The position numbers and the translations under genes are program-made. This document shows positions 33,410-42,247 of a stretch of DNA of 64,000 nucleotides, piece by piece. Within the stretch, counting starts at the first letter, position 1. Each line of letters opens with the position of its first letter. Where the stretch lies: positions 248,001-312,000 of the forward strand of contig CAVXSD010000006.1 of NCBI GenBank assembly GCA_963764305.1. The letters run 5' to 3'. Source of the stretch: Bog-473 sp963764305 (lineage in GTDB: Bacteria > Actinomycetota > Acidimicrobiia > Acidimicrobiales > RAAP-2). Under the pieces are notes generated by a model. The model searched no databases, had not been told where the DNA came from, and saw only the letters and a program-made list of their open reading frames with translations.

Positions 33410-33880
33410 TCAGTTCAGCGTCGGGTCGCCGGGCACGACGCTGCCGCGCGGCTGGGGGTTCCGGACCGGGAGGTCGGCGCGGATCGGTGTCGGTGTCGGC
33501 TCGGCCTGCGGGTCCGCCCCGACGTCAGGTTCGACTGCTGGGGGGACGGCGTCTTCGACGGCGGCTCCGGCGCCAGCCGTGCCGTTGACGTCCTCGGGTG
33601 CCGGTGGCTGGAACGACCCGTCGGGCTGCTCGTCGGAGGACATGTTCGAGAGGTGATTGAGGAGCGCCGACGGCGAACGGGCCAGTCGGGCGATCTCCGA
33701 GGTCGCAGGCAGGTCGGGCATGGTGTTGCGCACCTCGGACTCCATCCGGTGACGGAATTCGTTGAAGGAGCGCCATGCGCCACCGACCTGCCGGGCGACC
33801 TGGGGAAGGCGATCAGGTCCCAGGAGGATGATGGCGACCACGGCGATCACGAGCAGCTTGCCTGGGTCGAGGTTGAACAT
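33410..33880 (-). CDS. tatB: Sec-independent translocase protein, TatA/TatB family
   Basis: A 156-residue protein with one N-terminal helix (LDPGKLLVIAVVAIILLG), then the hinge PDRLPQVARQVGGAWRSFNEFRHRMESEV forming the amphipathic helix. The long acidic, Pro-rich C-terminus is more like TatB than TatA. The gene lies 11 bp before tatC. No second TatA-type gene is seen here, so naming it tatB rather than tatA is a judgement from length alone. Confidence 0.85.
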   Translation of the reverse strand: MFNLDPGKLLVIAVVAIILLGPDRLPQVARQVGGAWRSFNEFRHRMESEVRNTMPDLPATSEIARLARSPSALLNHLSNMSSDEQPDGSFQPPAPEDVNGTAGAGAAVEDAVPPAVEPDVGADPQAEPTPTPIRADLPVRNPQPRGSVVPGDPTLN

Positions 33881-33902
33881 GTGCCTTCACTCTACGGTGC
33901 CG

Positions 33903-35262
33903 CTACAAGGACTGGATGAGCCGCTCGACCCGCTCGTCGTGTGACTTGAAGGGGTCTTTCAGGAGCACCGTGCGTTGGGCCTGGTCGTTCAGCTTCAGGT
34001 GGACCCAGTCGACAGTGAAGTCGCGCCGGCGCTCCTTGGCCCGCTTCACGAACGCGCCGCGGAGCCTCGCCCGGGTCGTCTCCGGCGGCTTGGTCATGGC
34101 CTCGGTGATGGCGTCGTCGGTGCACGTCCGTTCCATTTGGTCACGCTGCTGCAACTTGTAGAACAGGCCGCGGCTGCGGTCCACGTCGTGGTACATGAGG
34201 TCGATCATCGCCACCTTGGGGTGCGAGAGGGAGAGATCGTGGCGAGACCGCATCTCCTCCACGAGCCGGTGCTTGGCCACCCAGTCGCATTCGCGCCACA
34301 GGGAGGTCGGGTCGGCCTCGAGGCCCTTCAGGCAGTGCTCCCACATGTCGAGAGCCCGATCTTCCTCGGGCGACAGACCGCGCCGGTCTCGGAACTTCAA
34401 CGCGCGTTCCAGGTATTCGGTCTGGATGTCCAGTGCCCGCATCTCACGGCCGTTGGCCAACCGCACGCGGCGCTGGCAGGTGATGTCGTGACTGATCTCC
34501 CGGATCGCCCGGATGGGGTTCTCGAGTGTCAGGTCGCGCAGGACCGTGGAGGAGTCCTCCAGCATGGCCAGGAGGATGGAGGTGGTGCCGACCTTGAGGA
34601 AGGTGGCGTACTCGCTCATGTTGGAGTCGCCAACAATCACGTGGAGGCGTCGGAACCGCTCGGCGTCGGCGTGCGGCTCGTCTCTCGTGTTGATGATGGG
34701 CCGACTGCCGCGTCGTGGCCGAGGAGACGCCCTCCCAGATGTGCTCGGCGCGCTGGCTCAGGCAGAAGACGGCGCCCCGGGCAGTCTGCAGGACCTTCCC
34801 GGCCCCGGCGTAGATCTGGCGCGAGACCAGGAACGGGATGAGCACCTCGGTGTAACGGTTGAACTCGTCGTTTCGTTCGGTCAGATAGTTCTCGTGGCAG
34901 CCATAGGAGTTCCCCACGGAGTCGGTGTTGTTCTTGAACAAGTAGACCTCGCCACGGATCCCTTCCTCGCGGAGTCGGGCCTGCGCTCCGGTGACCAGTT
35001 GCGCCAGGATCCACTCCCCCGCCTTGTCGTGGACGACGACGTCACTGATGCGGTCGCACTCGGGGGTGGCGTACTCGGGGTGGCTGCCGACGTCGAGGTA
35101 GAGACGCGCGCCGTTCTCGAGGAACACGTTCGACGAGCGACCCCACGAGACCACCCGGCGGAAGAGATAGCGCGCCACTTCGTCCGGGCTGAGCCGACGC
35201 TGCCCGCGCAGGGTGAAGGTCACCCCGTATTCATTCTCGATCCCGAAGATCCGACGCTCCAC
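33903..35262 (-). CDS. pafA: Pup-protein ligase PafA, with one frameshift
   Basis: PafA attaches Pup through its C-terminal glutamate to lysines of substrates doomed for the proteasome. The first frame runs from VERRIFGIENEYGVTFTLRG through FLENGARLYLDVGSHPEYATPECD and ends near GVSSATTRQ. The rest continues in another frame from RPIINTRDEPHADAERFRRL to ERVERLIQSL. At 34704 a single T on the coding strand stands between CAG and CGG, so either one base is extra or two are missing. The sum is about 453 residues, the normal length. Catalytic features of the glutamine-synthetase-like fold (ENEYG, HPEYATPE) are intact. The GTG at 35262 has TACGGT seven bases upstream. Confidence 0.92.
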
Positions 35263-35269
35263 CAGGCCA

Positions 35270-35275
35270 ACCGTA
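35270..35275 (-). promoter_or_regulatory. -10 element TACGGT of pafA
   Basis: TACGGT, seven bases, GTG on the minus strand, in the 20 bp between prcA and pafA. It would let pafA and the tat-helY genes be transcribed apart from the proteasome core. Confidence 0.45.
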
Positions 35276-35282
35276 CCGCTGC

Positions 35283-35954
35283 CTATGCCAGGAGTTGTGC
35301 CAGCTCCCAATCGTCGATCCGCCGGAAGGTGCGCCGCCCGTTCCCCCGGCTCAGGATGGCCACTTCCAGCTCACCGGCCGCCAGGGTCCTCTCCGGGCCG
35401 GCCAGTGCCGCGGTGGCCGCCGTCACTGCCGCAGCCAGGTCCCATTCGGCCTGCCAGGCAGCGGCGACGCGCTCGTTGATCGTCTCGGCGTCGCCGCCCA
35501 GCACGGCAAAGCGGTCCTCGTCGGTGATCGTGCCCTCGTAGGCGACGTGGTACAGCTGGTTCTCACCGTCGCCCAGCTCGGCCACCAGAATCTCGACCTC
35601 GAGCGGCTTCATCTCGTGCGTGAAGACATTGCCGAGGTACTGCGCGTACAGGTTGGCCAGCGACCGGGCGTCGACGTCTTCGCGACTGTAGGCGTACCCC
35701 TTGGTGTCGGCATGCCGGACACCGGCCACGCGGAGCTGGTCGTACTCGTTGTACTTGCCGACCCCGCCGAACGCGATCCGGTCGTAGATCTCGCTGATCT
35801 TGTGCAGCGACCGCGACGGGTTCTCGGCCACGATGGCGATACCGACGTCATAGGTCGTGGCGACGAGCGAGCGGCCGCGGGCGATGCCCTTCTGGGCGTA
35901 CTCGGCCCGGTCCTTCATGACCTGCTCGGGTGCGACGTAGTACGGCATGCTCAC
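35283..35954 (-). CDS. prcA: Proteasome alpha subunit
   Basis: A 223-residue alpha subunit. The start MPYYVAPEQVMKDRAEYAQKGIARGRS is the alpha-type N-terminal gate segment, followed by VATTYDVGIAIVAENPS and KISEIYDRIAFGGVGKYNEYD. Alpha rings cap the beta rings and admit substrates handed over by the ATPase. The GTG start overlaps the prcB stop by 4 bp, so the subunits are made in a coupled way. There is no nucleophile threonine, as expected for alpha. Confidence 0.96.
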   Translation of the reverse strand: MSMPYYVAPEQVMKDRAEYAQKGIARGRSLVATTYDVGIAIVAENPSRSLHKISEIYDRIAFGGVGKYNEYDQLRVAGVRHADTKGYAYSREDVDARSLANLYAQYLGNVFTHEMKPLEVEILVAELGDGENQLYHVAYEGTITDEDRFAVLGGDAETINERVAAAWQAEWDLAAAVTAATAALAGPERTLAAGELEVAILSRGNGRRTFRRIDDWELAQLLA

Positions 35955-36754
35955 GACGCACGCTCCGCCTGCTTGCGGGCGACCAGCGCACTGAAGCGTT
36001 CGGCCACGTCGTCCTCGGTGACTTCCCGGTACCCTGTCGCGTCCACCACGGCGATGATCGGGTAGATGCCGCGCACCAGATCGGGACCGCCGGTGGCGGA
36101 GTCCTCGTCGGCCGCGTCGTAGAGCGACTGGATCGCCAGGTCCACGGCCTCGCCCCGGGCCAGACCCTCCCGCCAGCCGAGCTTGATCGTGCTGCGCGCG
36201 TCGCGCCCGCCCGAACCGGTCGCCTGGAAGTCGGTGTCCTCGTAGTGGCCACCCGTGACGTCGTAGTTGAAGATGCGGCCCTGGCCGCGCGCGGTGTCGA
36301 AGCCGGCGAACAGCGGGACGACGGCGAGCCCCTGCATGGCCAGCGGCAGGTGCTGGCGCACCATCTGGGCCAGCTGGTTGGCCTTGCCCTCCAGCGAGAG
36401 GGTGGCGCCCTCGACCTTCTCGTAGTGCTCGAGCTGCACCTGGAAGAGGCGGACCATCTCGATCGCCATGCCGGCCGTCCCCGCGATGGCCACCGCCGAG
36501 AAGCGGTCGGCGGGGAAGACCTTCTGCATGGCGTGGTGGGCGATGATGTTGCCTGCCGTGGCGCGCCGGTCACCGGCCATCACCACGCCGTCCGCGTAAC
36601 GCAACGCCACCACGGTGGTGCCGTGGGGCGCCTGGACCGGGGACAACGGGTCGAGCGAGCGTGCCGGGGCGTCGGCCGGGCCCGACGTCATCCGCAGGAG
36701 GCCGACGAAGTCCGGACCCGGATCACGCTCCGGGGGAAAAAGCGGGAGCGCCAC
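35951..36754 (-). CDS. prcB: Proteasome beta subunit (proteolytic)
   Basis: A 267-residue precursor. A propeptide of about 45 residues ends before HGTTVVALRYADGVVMAGDRRAT; cleavage at G45-T46 exposes the catalytic Thr46. The usual Lys of the active site is replaced in position by the GDRRAT region, as in other actinobacterial beta subunits (the D and R motif is intact). TAGMAIEMVRLFQVQLEHYEKVEG and SGGRDARSTIKLGW are typical. It lies 6 bp downstream of pup and overlaps prcA. Confidence 0.96.
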   Translation of the reverse strand: MALPLFPPERDPGPDFVGLLRMTSGPADAPARSLDPLSPVQAPHGTTVVALRYADGVVMAGDRRATAGNIIAHHAMQKVFPADRFSAVAIAGTAGMAIEMVRLFQVQLEHYEKVEGATLSLEGKANQLAQMVRQHLPLAMQGLAVVPLFAGFDTARGQGRIFNYDVTGGHYEDTDFQATGSGGRDARSTIKLGWREGLARGEAVDLAIQSLYDAADEDSATGGPDLVRGIYPIIAVVDATGYREVTEDDVAERFSALVARKQAERAS

Positions 36755-36760
36755 GGGGGG

Positions 36761-36967
36761 CTACTGCCCACCCTTTTGCACGTAGTTGCGCACGAACTCC
36801 TCGGCGTTGTCCTCGAGCACCTCGTCGATCTCGTCGAGCAGGTCGTCGAGCTCGGCCTTGATCTTCTCGCCCCGCTCCGAGGTGGCGGGGGCGGCTTCTT
36901 CGACCTCGACCTCGGTCTCGGTCGTCCGCGCACCCGAGCCCTTCTTCTTCTGTTCCTGTTCTGCCAT
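36761..36967 (-). CDS. pup: Prokaryotic ubiquitin-like protein Pup
   Basis: A 68-residue disordered protein. The central helix GEKIKAELDDLLDEIDEVLEDNAEEFVRNYVQKGGQ is the part bound by the coiled coil of the ATPase. It ends in GGQ, so Dop must deamidate Gln to Glu before PafA can use it. AAGGAC seven bases before the ATG serves as ribosome binding site. The order dop-pup-prcB-prcA is the standard one. Confidence 0.97.
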   Translation of the reverse strand: MAEQEQKKKGSGARTTETEVEVEEAAPATSERGEKIKAELDDLLDEIDEVLEDNAEEFVRNYVQKGGQ

Positions 36968-37004
36968 TGGTCCTTGTCCCCGTCCTGTGTCCGTGCGTCT
37001 TCGC

Positions 37005-38498
37005 CTAAGAGTTGAGCCGGTTGAGCAGGTCCGCCGGTCCTGTGCTCTGGGCCAGGAGGGCGCCGGTGTGCTCGGCTGTTCCCTTCAGAGGGTCCATCAT
37101 AGGGACGCGCCGCAACGGGTCTGCGCCGATGTCGAAGACGAGAGAGTCCCAGTTGGCGGTCACCACGGCGTCCGGCCACCGGGCCAGGCACTTGCCCCGG
37201 AACCAGGCCCGGGTGCCCGTGGGCGGCTCGCCGACGGCGTGGGCGACCTGAGCGGGGGTGACCAGCGAGCGCATGTCCAGGCGCAGGAAGACCGACTTGT
37301 CCGGCCGCAGGTCGTGGTATTGCAACGCGAGTGCAGCGATCCGTGGGTCCTTCCATCCGCACGAGTGCCGGTCCTGGTAGGCCAACAGCAGCTCGCGCTT
37401 GGCCACCCAGTCCAGGGTGTCGGCCAGCGTCGCCGGGTCCGACTCGAGACCGGTGAGGACCCCCTCCCAGTGCTCCATCACCAGCGCCCCGACCTCGCCG
37501 TCGTCTCCCAGGGCGGTCAGGCCGAACTCCTCGGCGTACTTGCGGGCGGCACCGAAGATCTCCCATTGCATCTCGAGCGCGGTGGCCGTGGACCCGTCCG
37601 TCAGGGTCAGCGGGCGGGTCAGCGTGAGGTCGGCCGACACCTGGTGCAGCGCGCGCACGGGGTCCGAGAGCGAGAGGTCGCGCGTCGGGCCGGCGTCGTC
37701 CTCGACCATGGCCAGCACGATGGCGGTGGTGCCGACTTTGAGGAAGGTGGCGATCTCGGAGAGATTTGCATCTCCCACGATCACGTGCAGGCGACGAAAA
37801 CGCTTGGGGTCGGCGTGGGGCTCGTCGCGGGTGTTGACGATGGGCCGCTTCAGGGTCGTCTCCAGCCCGACGATCTCCTCGAAGAACTCCGCCCGCTGCG
37901 ACAGCTGGTATTCGACGGTCTCGGCGTCGAGCGCGGGCGTCTCCGTACCGACCTTGCCCGAACCGGTGAAGAGCGTCCGCGACACGAAGTGTGGGACCAC
38001 GCCGTCGATCACCTTGGCGAAGGGGACGGCCCGGTCCATCATGTAGTTCTCGTGGCAACCGTACGAGTTGCCCTTCCCGTCCGAGTTGTTCTTGTGGATG
38101 ATCGGAGTGGGCTGATCGGGGATGCGGAGCGCGGCCGCCACCATGGAGCGGCGCAGCACCTCCTCGCCGGCCTTGTCATAGATCAGGCACTCGAGCGGCG
38201 TCAGGCACTCGGGGCTCGAGTACTCCGGGTGGGCGTGGTCCACGTAGAAGCGGGCCCCGTTGGTGAGCACCGTGTTGGCCAGGTGGGTCTCGACCATCGG
38301 CGCCAGCGATCCCTCGCGGGCGAAGCCACGGGCGTCGTTGCCCGGAGTCTCGTCCTCGAAGTCCCACCCGATCTGCTGCTCCACGTCCGCCGCGTAGGCG
38401 TTGACGAGCACCGAGGATGCGGCGATGGGGTTCTGCTCGGGACCCGGCGAATGGATGCCGTACTCGGTCTCTATGCCGCAGACCTTCGTTGTGGCCAC
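37005..38498 (-). CDS. dop: Pup deamidase / depupylase Dop
   Basis: A 497-residue PafA paralogue that deamidates the GGQ end of Pup and removes Pup from proteins. It starts VCGIETEYGIHSPGPEQNP and has the Dop-specific insert after it. YVDHAHPEYSSPECLTPLE contains the catalytic acidic residue of the family. HKNNSDGKGNSYGCHENYM and RPIVNTRDEPHADPKRFRRLHVIVGDANLSE are shared with PafA. The GTG at 38498 has TAGGGT six bases upstream. It is the second gene of the proteasome run, 16 bp after arc. Confidence 0.96.
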   Translation of the reverse strand: MATTKVCGIETEYGIHSPGPEQNPIAASSVLVNAYAADVEQQIGWDFEDETPGNDARGFAREGSLAPMVETHLANTVLTNGARFYVDHAHPEYSSPECLTPLECLIYDKAGEEVLRRSMVAAALRIPDQPTPIIHKNNSDGKGNSYGCHENYMMDRAVPFAKVIDGVVPHFVSRTLFTGSGKVGTETPALDAETVEYQLSQRAEFFEEIVGLETTLKRPIVNTRDEPHADPKRFRRLHVIVGDANLSEIATFLKVGTTAIVLAMVEDDAGPTRDLSLSDPVRALHQVSADLTLTRPLTLTDGSTATALEMQWEIFGAARKYAEEFGLTALGDDGEVGALVMEHWEGVLTGLESDPATLADTLDWVAKRELLLAYQDRHSCGWKDPRIAALALQYHDLRPDKSVFLRLDMRSLVTPAQVAHAVGEPPTGTRAWFRGKCLARWPDAVVTANWDSLVFDIGADPLRRVPMMDPLKGTAEHTGALLAQSTGPADLLNRLNS

Positions 38499-38504
38499 GG
38501 TCCG

Positions 38505-38510
38505 ACCCTA
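38505..38510 (-). promoter_or_regulatory. -10 element TAGGGT of dop
   Basis: TAGGGT, six bases, GTG on the minus strand, within the gap between the arc stop and dop. No ribosome binding site is seen, so dop-pup-prcBA can start as a leaderless transcript. Confidence 0.5.
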
Positions 38511-38514
38511 ACTT

Positions 38515-40263
38515 CTAGAGGTACTGGCCGGTACCGACCCGTTCGATCGAGCGGCCGCCCTGCACCTCACGGTCCTCGGTCAGCAGTGTCCGCACGTAGA
38601 CGATGCGCTCGCCCTTCTTGCCCGAGATCCGCGCCCAGTCGTCGGGATTGGTCGTGTTGGGGAGGTCCTCGTTCTCCTTGTACTCCTGACGGATGGACTC
38701 GAGCATGTCCGAGGTGCGGATCCCGCCGGACTCGCCGGCGATGACCCGCTTGATGGCCAGCTTCTTGGCCCGCCGGACGATGTTCTCGATCATGGCCCCC
38801 GACGCGAAGTCGCGGTAGTAGAGGATCTCCTTGTCGCCGTTCTGGTAGGTCACCTCGAGGAAGCGGTTGTCGTCATCCTCGCGGTACATCTCGACCACGG
38901 TCCTCTCGATCATCGCCTGGACCGCCTTGGACGGATCCCCGCCGCCCAGGCGCTTCACCTCGTCCGCGTCGAGGGGCAGGCTCGGCGTGAGATAGCGGCT
39001 GAAGATCTGACCGGCGGCCTCCTCGTTGGGCCGCTCGATCTTGATCTTCACGTCGAGGCGGCCGGGCCGCAGAATGGCGGGATCGATCAGGTCCTCGCGG
39101 TTGGAGGCACCGATGACGATGACGTCACGCAGCGACTCCACGCCGTCGATCTCGGCCAGCAGCTGGGGCACGATGGTCGACTCCATGTCGGAGCTGATGC
39201 CGGTGCCCCGGGTGCGGAAGAGCGACTCCATCTCGTCGAAGAACACGATCACCGGCATGCCTTCGTCGGCCTTCTCACGGGCACGCTGGAAGACCTGGCG
39301 GATCTGGCGCTCGGTCTCGCCGACGTACTTGTTGAGCAGCTCGGGCCCCTTGATGTTGAGGAAGAAGCTCCGCACGTTGTCGTTGCCGGTCTTCAGCGCC
39401 ACCTTCTTGGCGAGGGAGTTGGCCACCGCCTTGGCGATGAGGGTCTTGCCGCACCCCGGGGGGCCGTAGAGCAGGATCCCCTTCGGGGCGGGCAGCGAAT
39501 ACTCCACGAAGAGCTCGCGGTGCATGTAGGGCAGCTCGACGGCGTCGGTGATGGCCTCGATCTGGACGTCCAGGCCGCCCACGTCGGCGTAGGTGATGTC
39601 GGGGACTTCCTCGAGGACGAGCTCCTCGCTCTCGAGCTTGGGCAGTTTCTCGATGAGGAGCTGGGTGCGCACGTCCATCAGCAGTGAGTCGCCGGCCCGC
39701 AGCTTCACGCCCAGCATGTCCTCGGACAGCTCGGCCACCCGCTCCTCGTCGGCCCGGGCGAAGATCACGCAGCGCCGCTTGTCGTCGAGTTGCTCCTTGA
39801 GTGTGACGACCTCGCCGGAGAACTCCCCGTCACGGACGAGGACCACATTGAGGCTCTCGTTCAGGACCACCTCGTTCCCCTTGCGGATCGCCCCGGGGTC
39901 GATGTCGGGATGGAGGCTCACCCGCATTTTGCGGCCGCTCGAGAACACGTCGACGGTCCCGTCCTCGTTGATCCCGAGGAAGGTGCCGTAGGCCGCCGGC
40001 GGCTGGGTGAGCTTCTCGACCTCCTCGCGCAGCGCGGCCAGCTGCTCCTTGGCCTGTTGCAGGGTGAAGGTCAGCTTCTCGTTCTGCGAGGTGGCCTGGG
40101 CCAGTTGGCCCTTCGACTCGAGGAGTCGCTCCTCGAGGGCCTGGACCCGCCCCGGGCTCTCCTGGAGCCGGCGGCGGAGCGCGTGGATCTCATCCTCGGC
40201 GTCGGCCAGCTCAGCGCGCAGCGCTTCTGCCTGGCCAGCCGCTTCGTCGGGAGTTGCAGTCAC
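38515..40263 (-). CDS. arc: Proteasome-associated AAA ATPase Arc/Mpa
   Basis: Hexameric unfoldase that takes pupylated proteins and threads them into the 20S core, 582 residues. An N-terminal coiled coil (about 5-85, heptads such as AEDEIHALRRRLQE) binds Pup. Two OB-type domains follow, then the AAA module with Walker A GPPGCGKT, Walker B VIVFFDEMES and SNREDLIDPAILRPGRLD. The C-terminal tail ends GTGQYL, the Gln-Tyr-Leu tail that docks in the alpha ring. TTG 40266 and GTG 40263 are both possible starts; a TAGGGT precedes them by 5 and 8 bases. Confidence 0.96.
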   Translation of the reverse strand: MTATPDEAAGQAEALRAELADAEDEIHALRRRLQESPGRVQALEERLLESKGQLAQATSQNEKLTFTLQQAKEQLAALREEVEKLTQPPAAYGTFLGINEDGTVDVFSSGRKMRVSLHPDIDPGAIRKGNEVVLNESLNVVLVRDGEFSGEVVTLKEQLDDKRRCVIFARADEERVAELSEDMLGVKLRAGDSLLMDVRTQLLIEKLPKLESEELVLEEVPDITYADVGGLDVQIEAITDAVELPYMHRELFVEYSLPAPKGILLYGPPGCGKTLIAKAVANSLAKKVALKTGNDNVRSFFLNIKGPELLNKYVGETERQIRQVFQRAREKADEGMPVIVFFDEMESLFRTRGTGISSDMESTIVPQLLAEIDGVESLRDVIVIGASNREDLIDPAILRPGRLDVKIKIERPNEEAAGQIFSRYLTPSLPLDADEVKRLGGGDPSKAVQAMIERTVVEMYREDDDNRFLEVTYQNGDKEILYYRDFASGAMIENIVRRAKKLAIKRVIAGESGGIRTSDMLESIRQEYKENEDLPNTTNPDDWARISGKKGERIVYVRTLLTEDREVQGGRSIERVGTGQYL

Positions 40264-40271
40264 CAATGGTC

Positions 40272-40277
40272 ACCCTA
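40272..40277 (-). promoter_or_regulatory. -10 element TAGGGT of arc
   Basis: TAGGGT on the minus strand, five bases before TTG 40266 and eight before GTG 40263. Confidence 0.4.
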
Positions 40278-40440
40278 GCCCTCGCCTCGGCGCATTCTGG
40301 CGGCACGGCGCATGCACCGGCTCTCCAGGCCCGGACGACTACGCTGGGGGCGACCGCGAAGCCGGATTGACGGCGCGCGGGACGCCTCACTACGGTCCTC
40401 GTGGCCAGCGGGCGGCGGCGAAAGGGAGAGAGACAGGCAC

Positions 40441-40677
40441 ATGAAGGTCTGGATTGACCAGGATCTCTGCACGGGCGACGGGCTCTGTGAGGAGATCGCG
40501 CCTGCCGTCTTCACCCTCCTCGACGACGGCCTGGCCTACGTGAAGGAAGACGACGACGTCAAGAGCGACCCCGGGGGCTCGGCCGGGATGGCGGCGGTGC
40601 CGGGCGACCTGGAGGACGCGGTCGTCGAGGCCTCCGAGGAGTGCCCCGGCGAGTGCATCTTCATCGAGCGCGACTAG
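40441..40677 (+). CDS. Small ferredoxin
   Basis: A 78-residue ferredoxin with one cluster site: C10, C16 and C68-Pro, with C72 close by (DLCTGDGLC, then EECPGECIFIE). The spacing fits the single-cluster 3Fe-4S/4Fe-4S ferredoxins of actinobacteria that serve cytochromes P450 or other oxidoreductases. GGAGAG precedes the ATG. It is divergent from arc, an arrangement I recall from other actinobacterial proteasome loci. The redox partner is not in the window. Its stop overlaps the convergent next gene within a CTAG. Confidence 0.87.
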   Translation: MKVWIDQDLCTGDGLCEEIAPAVFTLLDDGLAYVKEDDDVKSDPGGSAGMAAVPGDLEDAVVEASEECPGECIFIERD

Positions 40678-41018
40678 CCGCCTGACAGCGCGCCGCCCAG
40701 CAGCGCCCGCAGCTCCTCGTCGGAGATCCCCTCGGCATCGCGGGGCCGGATCCTGATCGTCCCCTTCCCACTCGAGAGTCGAGGATGGCGGGCGACGAAT
40801 CCGCCGTCGCGATCGGCCCGCCAGCCGTAGACGGACACCCCGTGCTTCCACACACCGAGGTGGAGCCGCCGCCCGCCAACGCGGTACGCCGGCATGCCGT
40901 AGGAGAGCGCGACCTCGGCGTCGGGATACTGGGCGATGACGATGCCGTGGAGCCGGTCGAAGAGCGGGCGATGCTCCGGTGCGATGGCCCCTATGTACGC
41001 CGCCACGGCCGCGTCCAC
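40674..41018 (-). CDS. DUF1801-like protein
   Basis: A 114-residue protein with YIGAIAPEHRPLFDRLHGIVIAQYPDAEVALSYGMPAYRVGGRRLHLGVWKHGVSVYGW. This is the pattern of the small DUF1801/YdhG group, a two-layer fold of unknown function. The GTG at 41018 follows the trmI stop by 2 bp, so translation is coupled. Its stop shares a CTAG palindrome with the convergent ferredoxin gene. Confidence 0.8.
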   Translation of the reverse strand: MDAAVAAYIGAIAPEHRPLFDRLHGIVIAQYPDAEVALSYGMPAYRVGGRRLHLGVWKHGVSVYGWRADRDGGFVARHPRLSSGKGTIRIRPRDAEGISDEELRALLGGALSGG

Positions 41019-41020
41019 GA

Positions 41021-41794
41021 TCAGCCCGCGAGGCGCCGCGCCGTCGTCAGGAACCCGGTGTGGCCGACCATGCGGTGGTCGGGGCGGACCGATCGGGCCT
41101 CGACGTGCCACGTCCGCCGCATGATCTCCTGCGTCTCCGACAGGCCGAAGGGCGCCCCCGCCTCGTCCAGGGCCTGGCGCAGCAGCGCGGTCTGGTTGAT
41201 CGTCGGCAGGTACGCCAGGAGGATGCCGCCGGGGCGCAGCGCGGCCGCCGCGCCGGCCACCACCTTGTGCGGCTCTGGCATGTCGAGCAGGATCCGATCG
41301 AGGCCGGTCTCGTCGATGCCCTCCGTCACGTCCCGGATCTCGATGCGATAGGACGCATCGGGGCCCAGGGCCGCTGCCACGTTGGCCTGGGCCCGCTCGG
41401 CGAAGTCCTCGCGCAGCTCGTAGCCGACGACGGACGCCCCGGCGCGCAGCACGGTCATGGAGAGGGCGCCCGAGCCGACTCCGGCCTCGAGGACACGCTG
41501 CCCCGGTGCGATATCGGCGGCGATGAGGATGGCGCCGAGGTCCTTCGGATAGATGACCTGGGCCCCCCGGGGCATCTTGAGCACGACGTCGCTGAGGGTG
41601 GGGCGGAGCGCCAGGAAGCCGCGCCCGGTCGATCCGGCCACGGTGCAGCCCTCCACGGAGCCGATGATGTCGTCGTGGGCCAGGACGCCCGCATGGGTGT
41701 GGAAGGTCGCGCCCGTCACCAGTGTCAGCAGGTAGCGACGGTCCTTCGGGTCGATGAGGAGCACCCGCTCCCCCGCCGCCAGGGGGCCCACCAC
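41021..41794 (-). CDS. trmI: tRNA (adenine-58-N1)-methyltransferase TrmI
   Basis: SAM-dependent enzyme that methylates A58 of the T-loop in tRNA, 257 residues. A small N-terminal beta domain (RVLLIDPKDRRYLLTLVTGATFHTHAGVLAHDDIIG) precedes the Rossmann domain with VLEAGVGSGALSMTVL (SAM site) and DRILLDMPEPHKV (catalytic acidic motif). It lies near arc, as trmI does in mycobacteria. It follows the small membrane gene by 5 bp. Confidence 0.93.
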   Translation of the reverse strand: MVGPLAAGERVLLIDPKDRRYLLTLVTGATFHTHAGVLAHDDIIGSVEGCTVAGSTGRGFLALRPTLSDVVLKMPRGAQVIYPKDLGAILIAADIAPGQRVLEAGVGSGALSMTVLRAGASVVGYELREDFAERAQANVAAALGPDASYRIEIRDVTEGIDETGLDRILLDMPEPHKVVAGAAAALRPGGILLAYLPTINQTALLRQALDEAGAPFGLSETQEIMRRTWHVEARSVRPDHRMVGHTGFLTTARRLAG

Positions 41795-41799
41795 GGGCG

Positions 41800-42012
41800 T
41801 CAGGCTTCGGTGGCGGGAGCGGCGTTGCGGTCGCGCACCATGATGAGTACCTGCTCCCCCGGAGACACGGTCACGCGGGACACCGGGCTGGACCGGTCGT
41901 TCAGGACCCGGCGCAGGAAGAAGGTGGCACCGGCGAGCAGGAACCAGTACCAGTTCCCGGCCACGCCGCGCCGGACTCCGGCGCGCAGGAAGCGCCGCAG
42001 GAGCAGGTCCAC
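41800..42012 (-). CDS. Small membrane-associated protein
   Basis: A 70-residue protein with one hydrophobic segment (GNWYWFLLAGATFFLRRVL) flanked by Arg-rich ends, then a short soluble tail (SRVTVSPGEQVLIMVRD). Family not recognised. The GTG start at 42012 lies 1 bp after the preceding stop, and trmI follows 5 bp later, so it is within an operon. Confidence 0.65.
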   Translation of the reverse strand: MDLLLRRFLRAGVRRGVAGNWYWFLLAGATFFLRRVLNDRSSPVSRVTVSPGEQVLIMVRDRNAAPATEA

Positions 42013-42013
42013 G

Positions 42014-42247
42014 TCAGAGCCGCCGGATCTCGACGACGGCAGACTTCGCCCGGCCGCGCCGGCGGCCGGCCAGGAAGGCCAGCGTCAGGAGAAGGATGCC
42101 GACGGCCCCGGCGACAGCCAGCCCACGGGGCGCCGCGGCGCGTGCGGTGGCCTCGCCCTCGCCCATCACCTGTGAGTACGCGGCCTGCAGGTCGTCCCGC
42201 GTGATCAGCCGTCCGTTGCTTCCCGCCCTCGTGGTCGTGCCTGCCAT
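42014..42247 (-). CDS. Small single-pass membrane protein
   Basis: A 77-residue protein. A soluble start (SNGRLITRDDLQAAYSQVMGEGEA) is followed by one membrane helix (GLAVAGAVGILLLTLAFLAG) and a basic end. Family not recognised. The ATG overlaps the stop of the upstream holin-like gene (TGATG). Confidence 0.68.
   Translation of the reverse strand: MAGTTTRAGSNGRLITRDDLQAAYSQVMGEGEATARAAAPRGLAVAGAVGILLLTLAFLAGRRRGRAKSAVVEIRRL

Noticed and set aside
36786..38744. 652-codon plus-strand open frame
   Set aside because: Opposite dop and pup, which are unmistakable.
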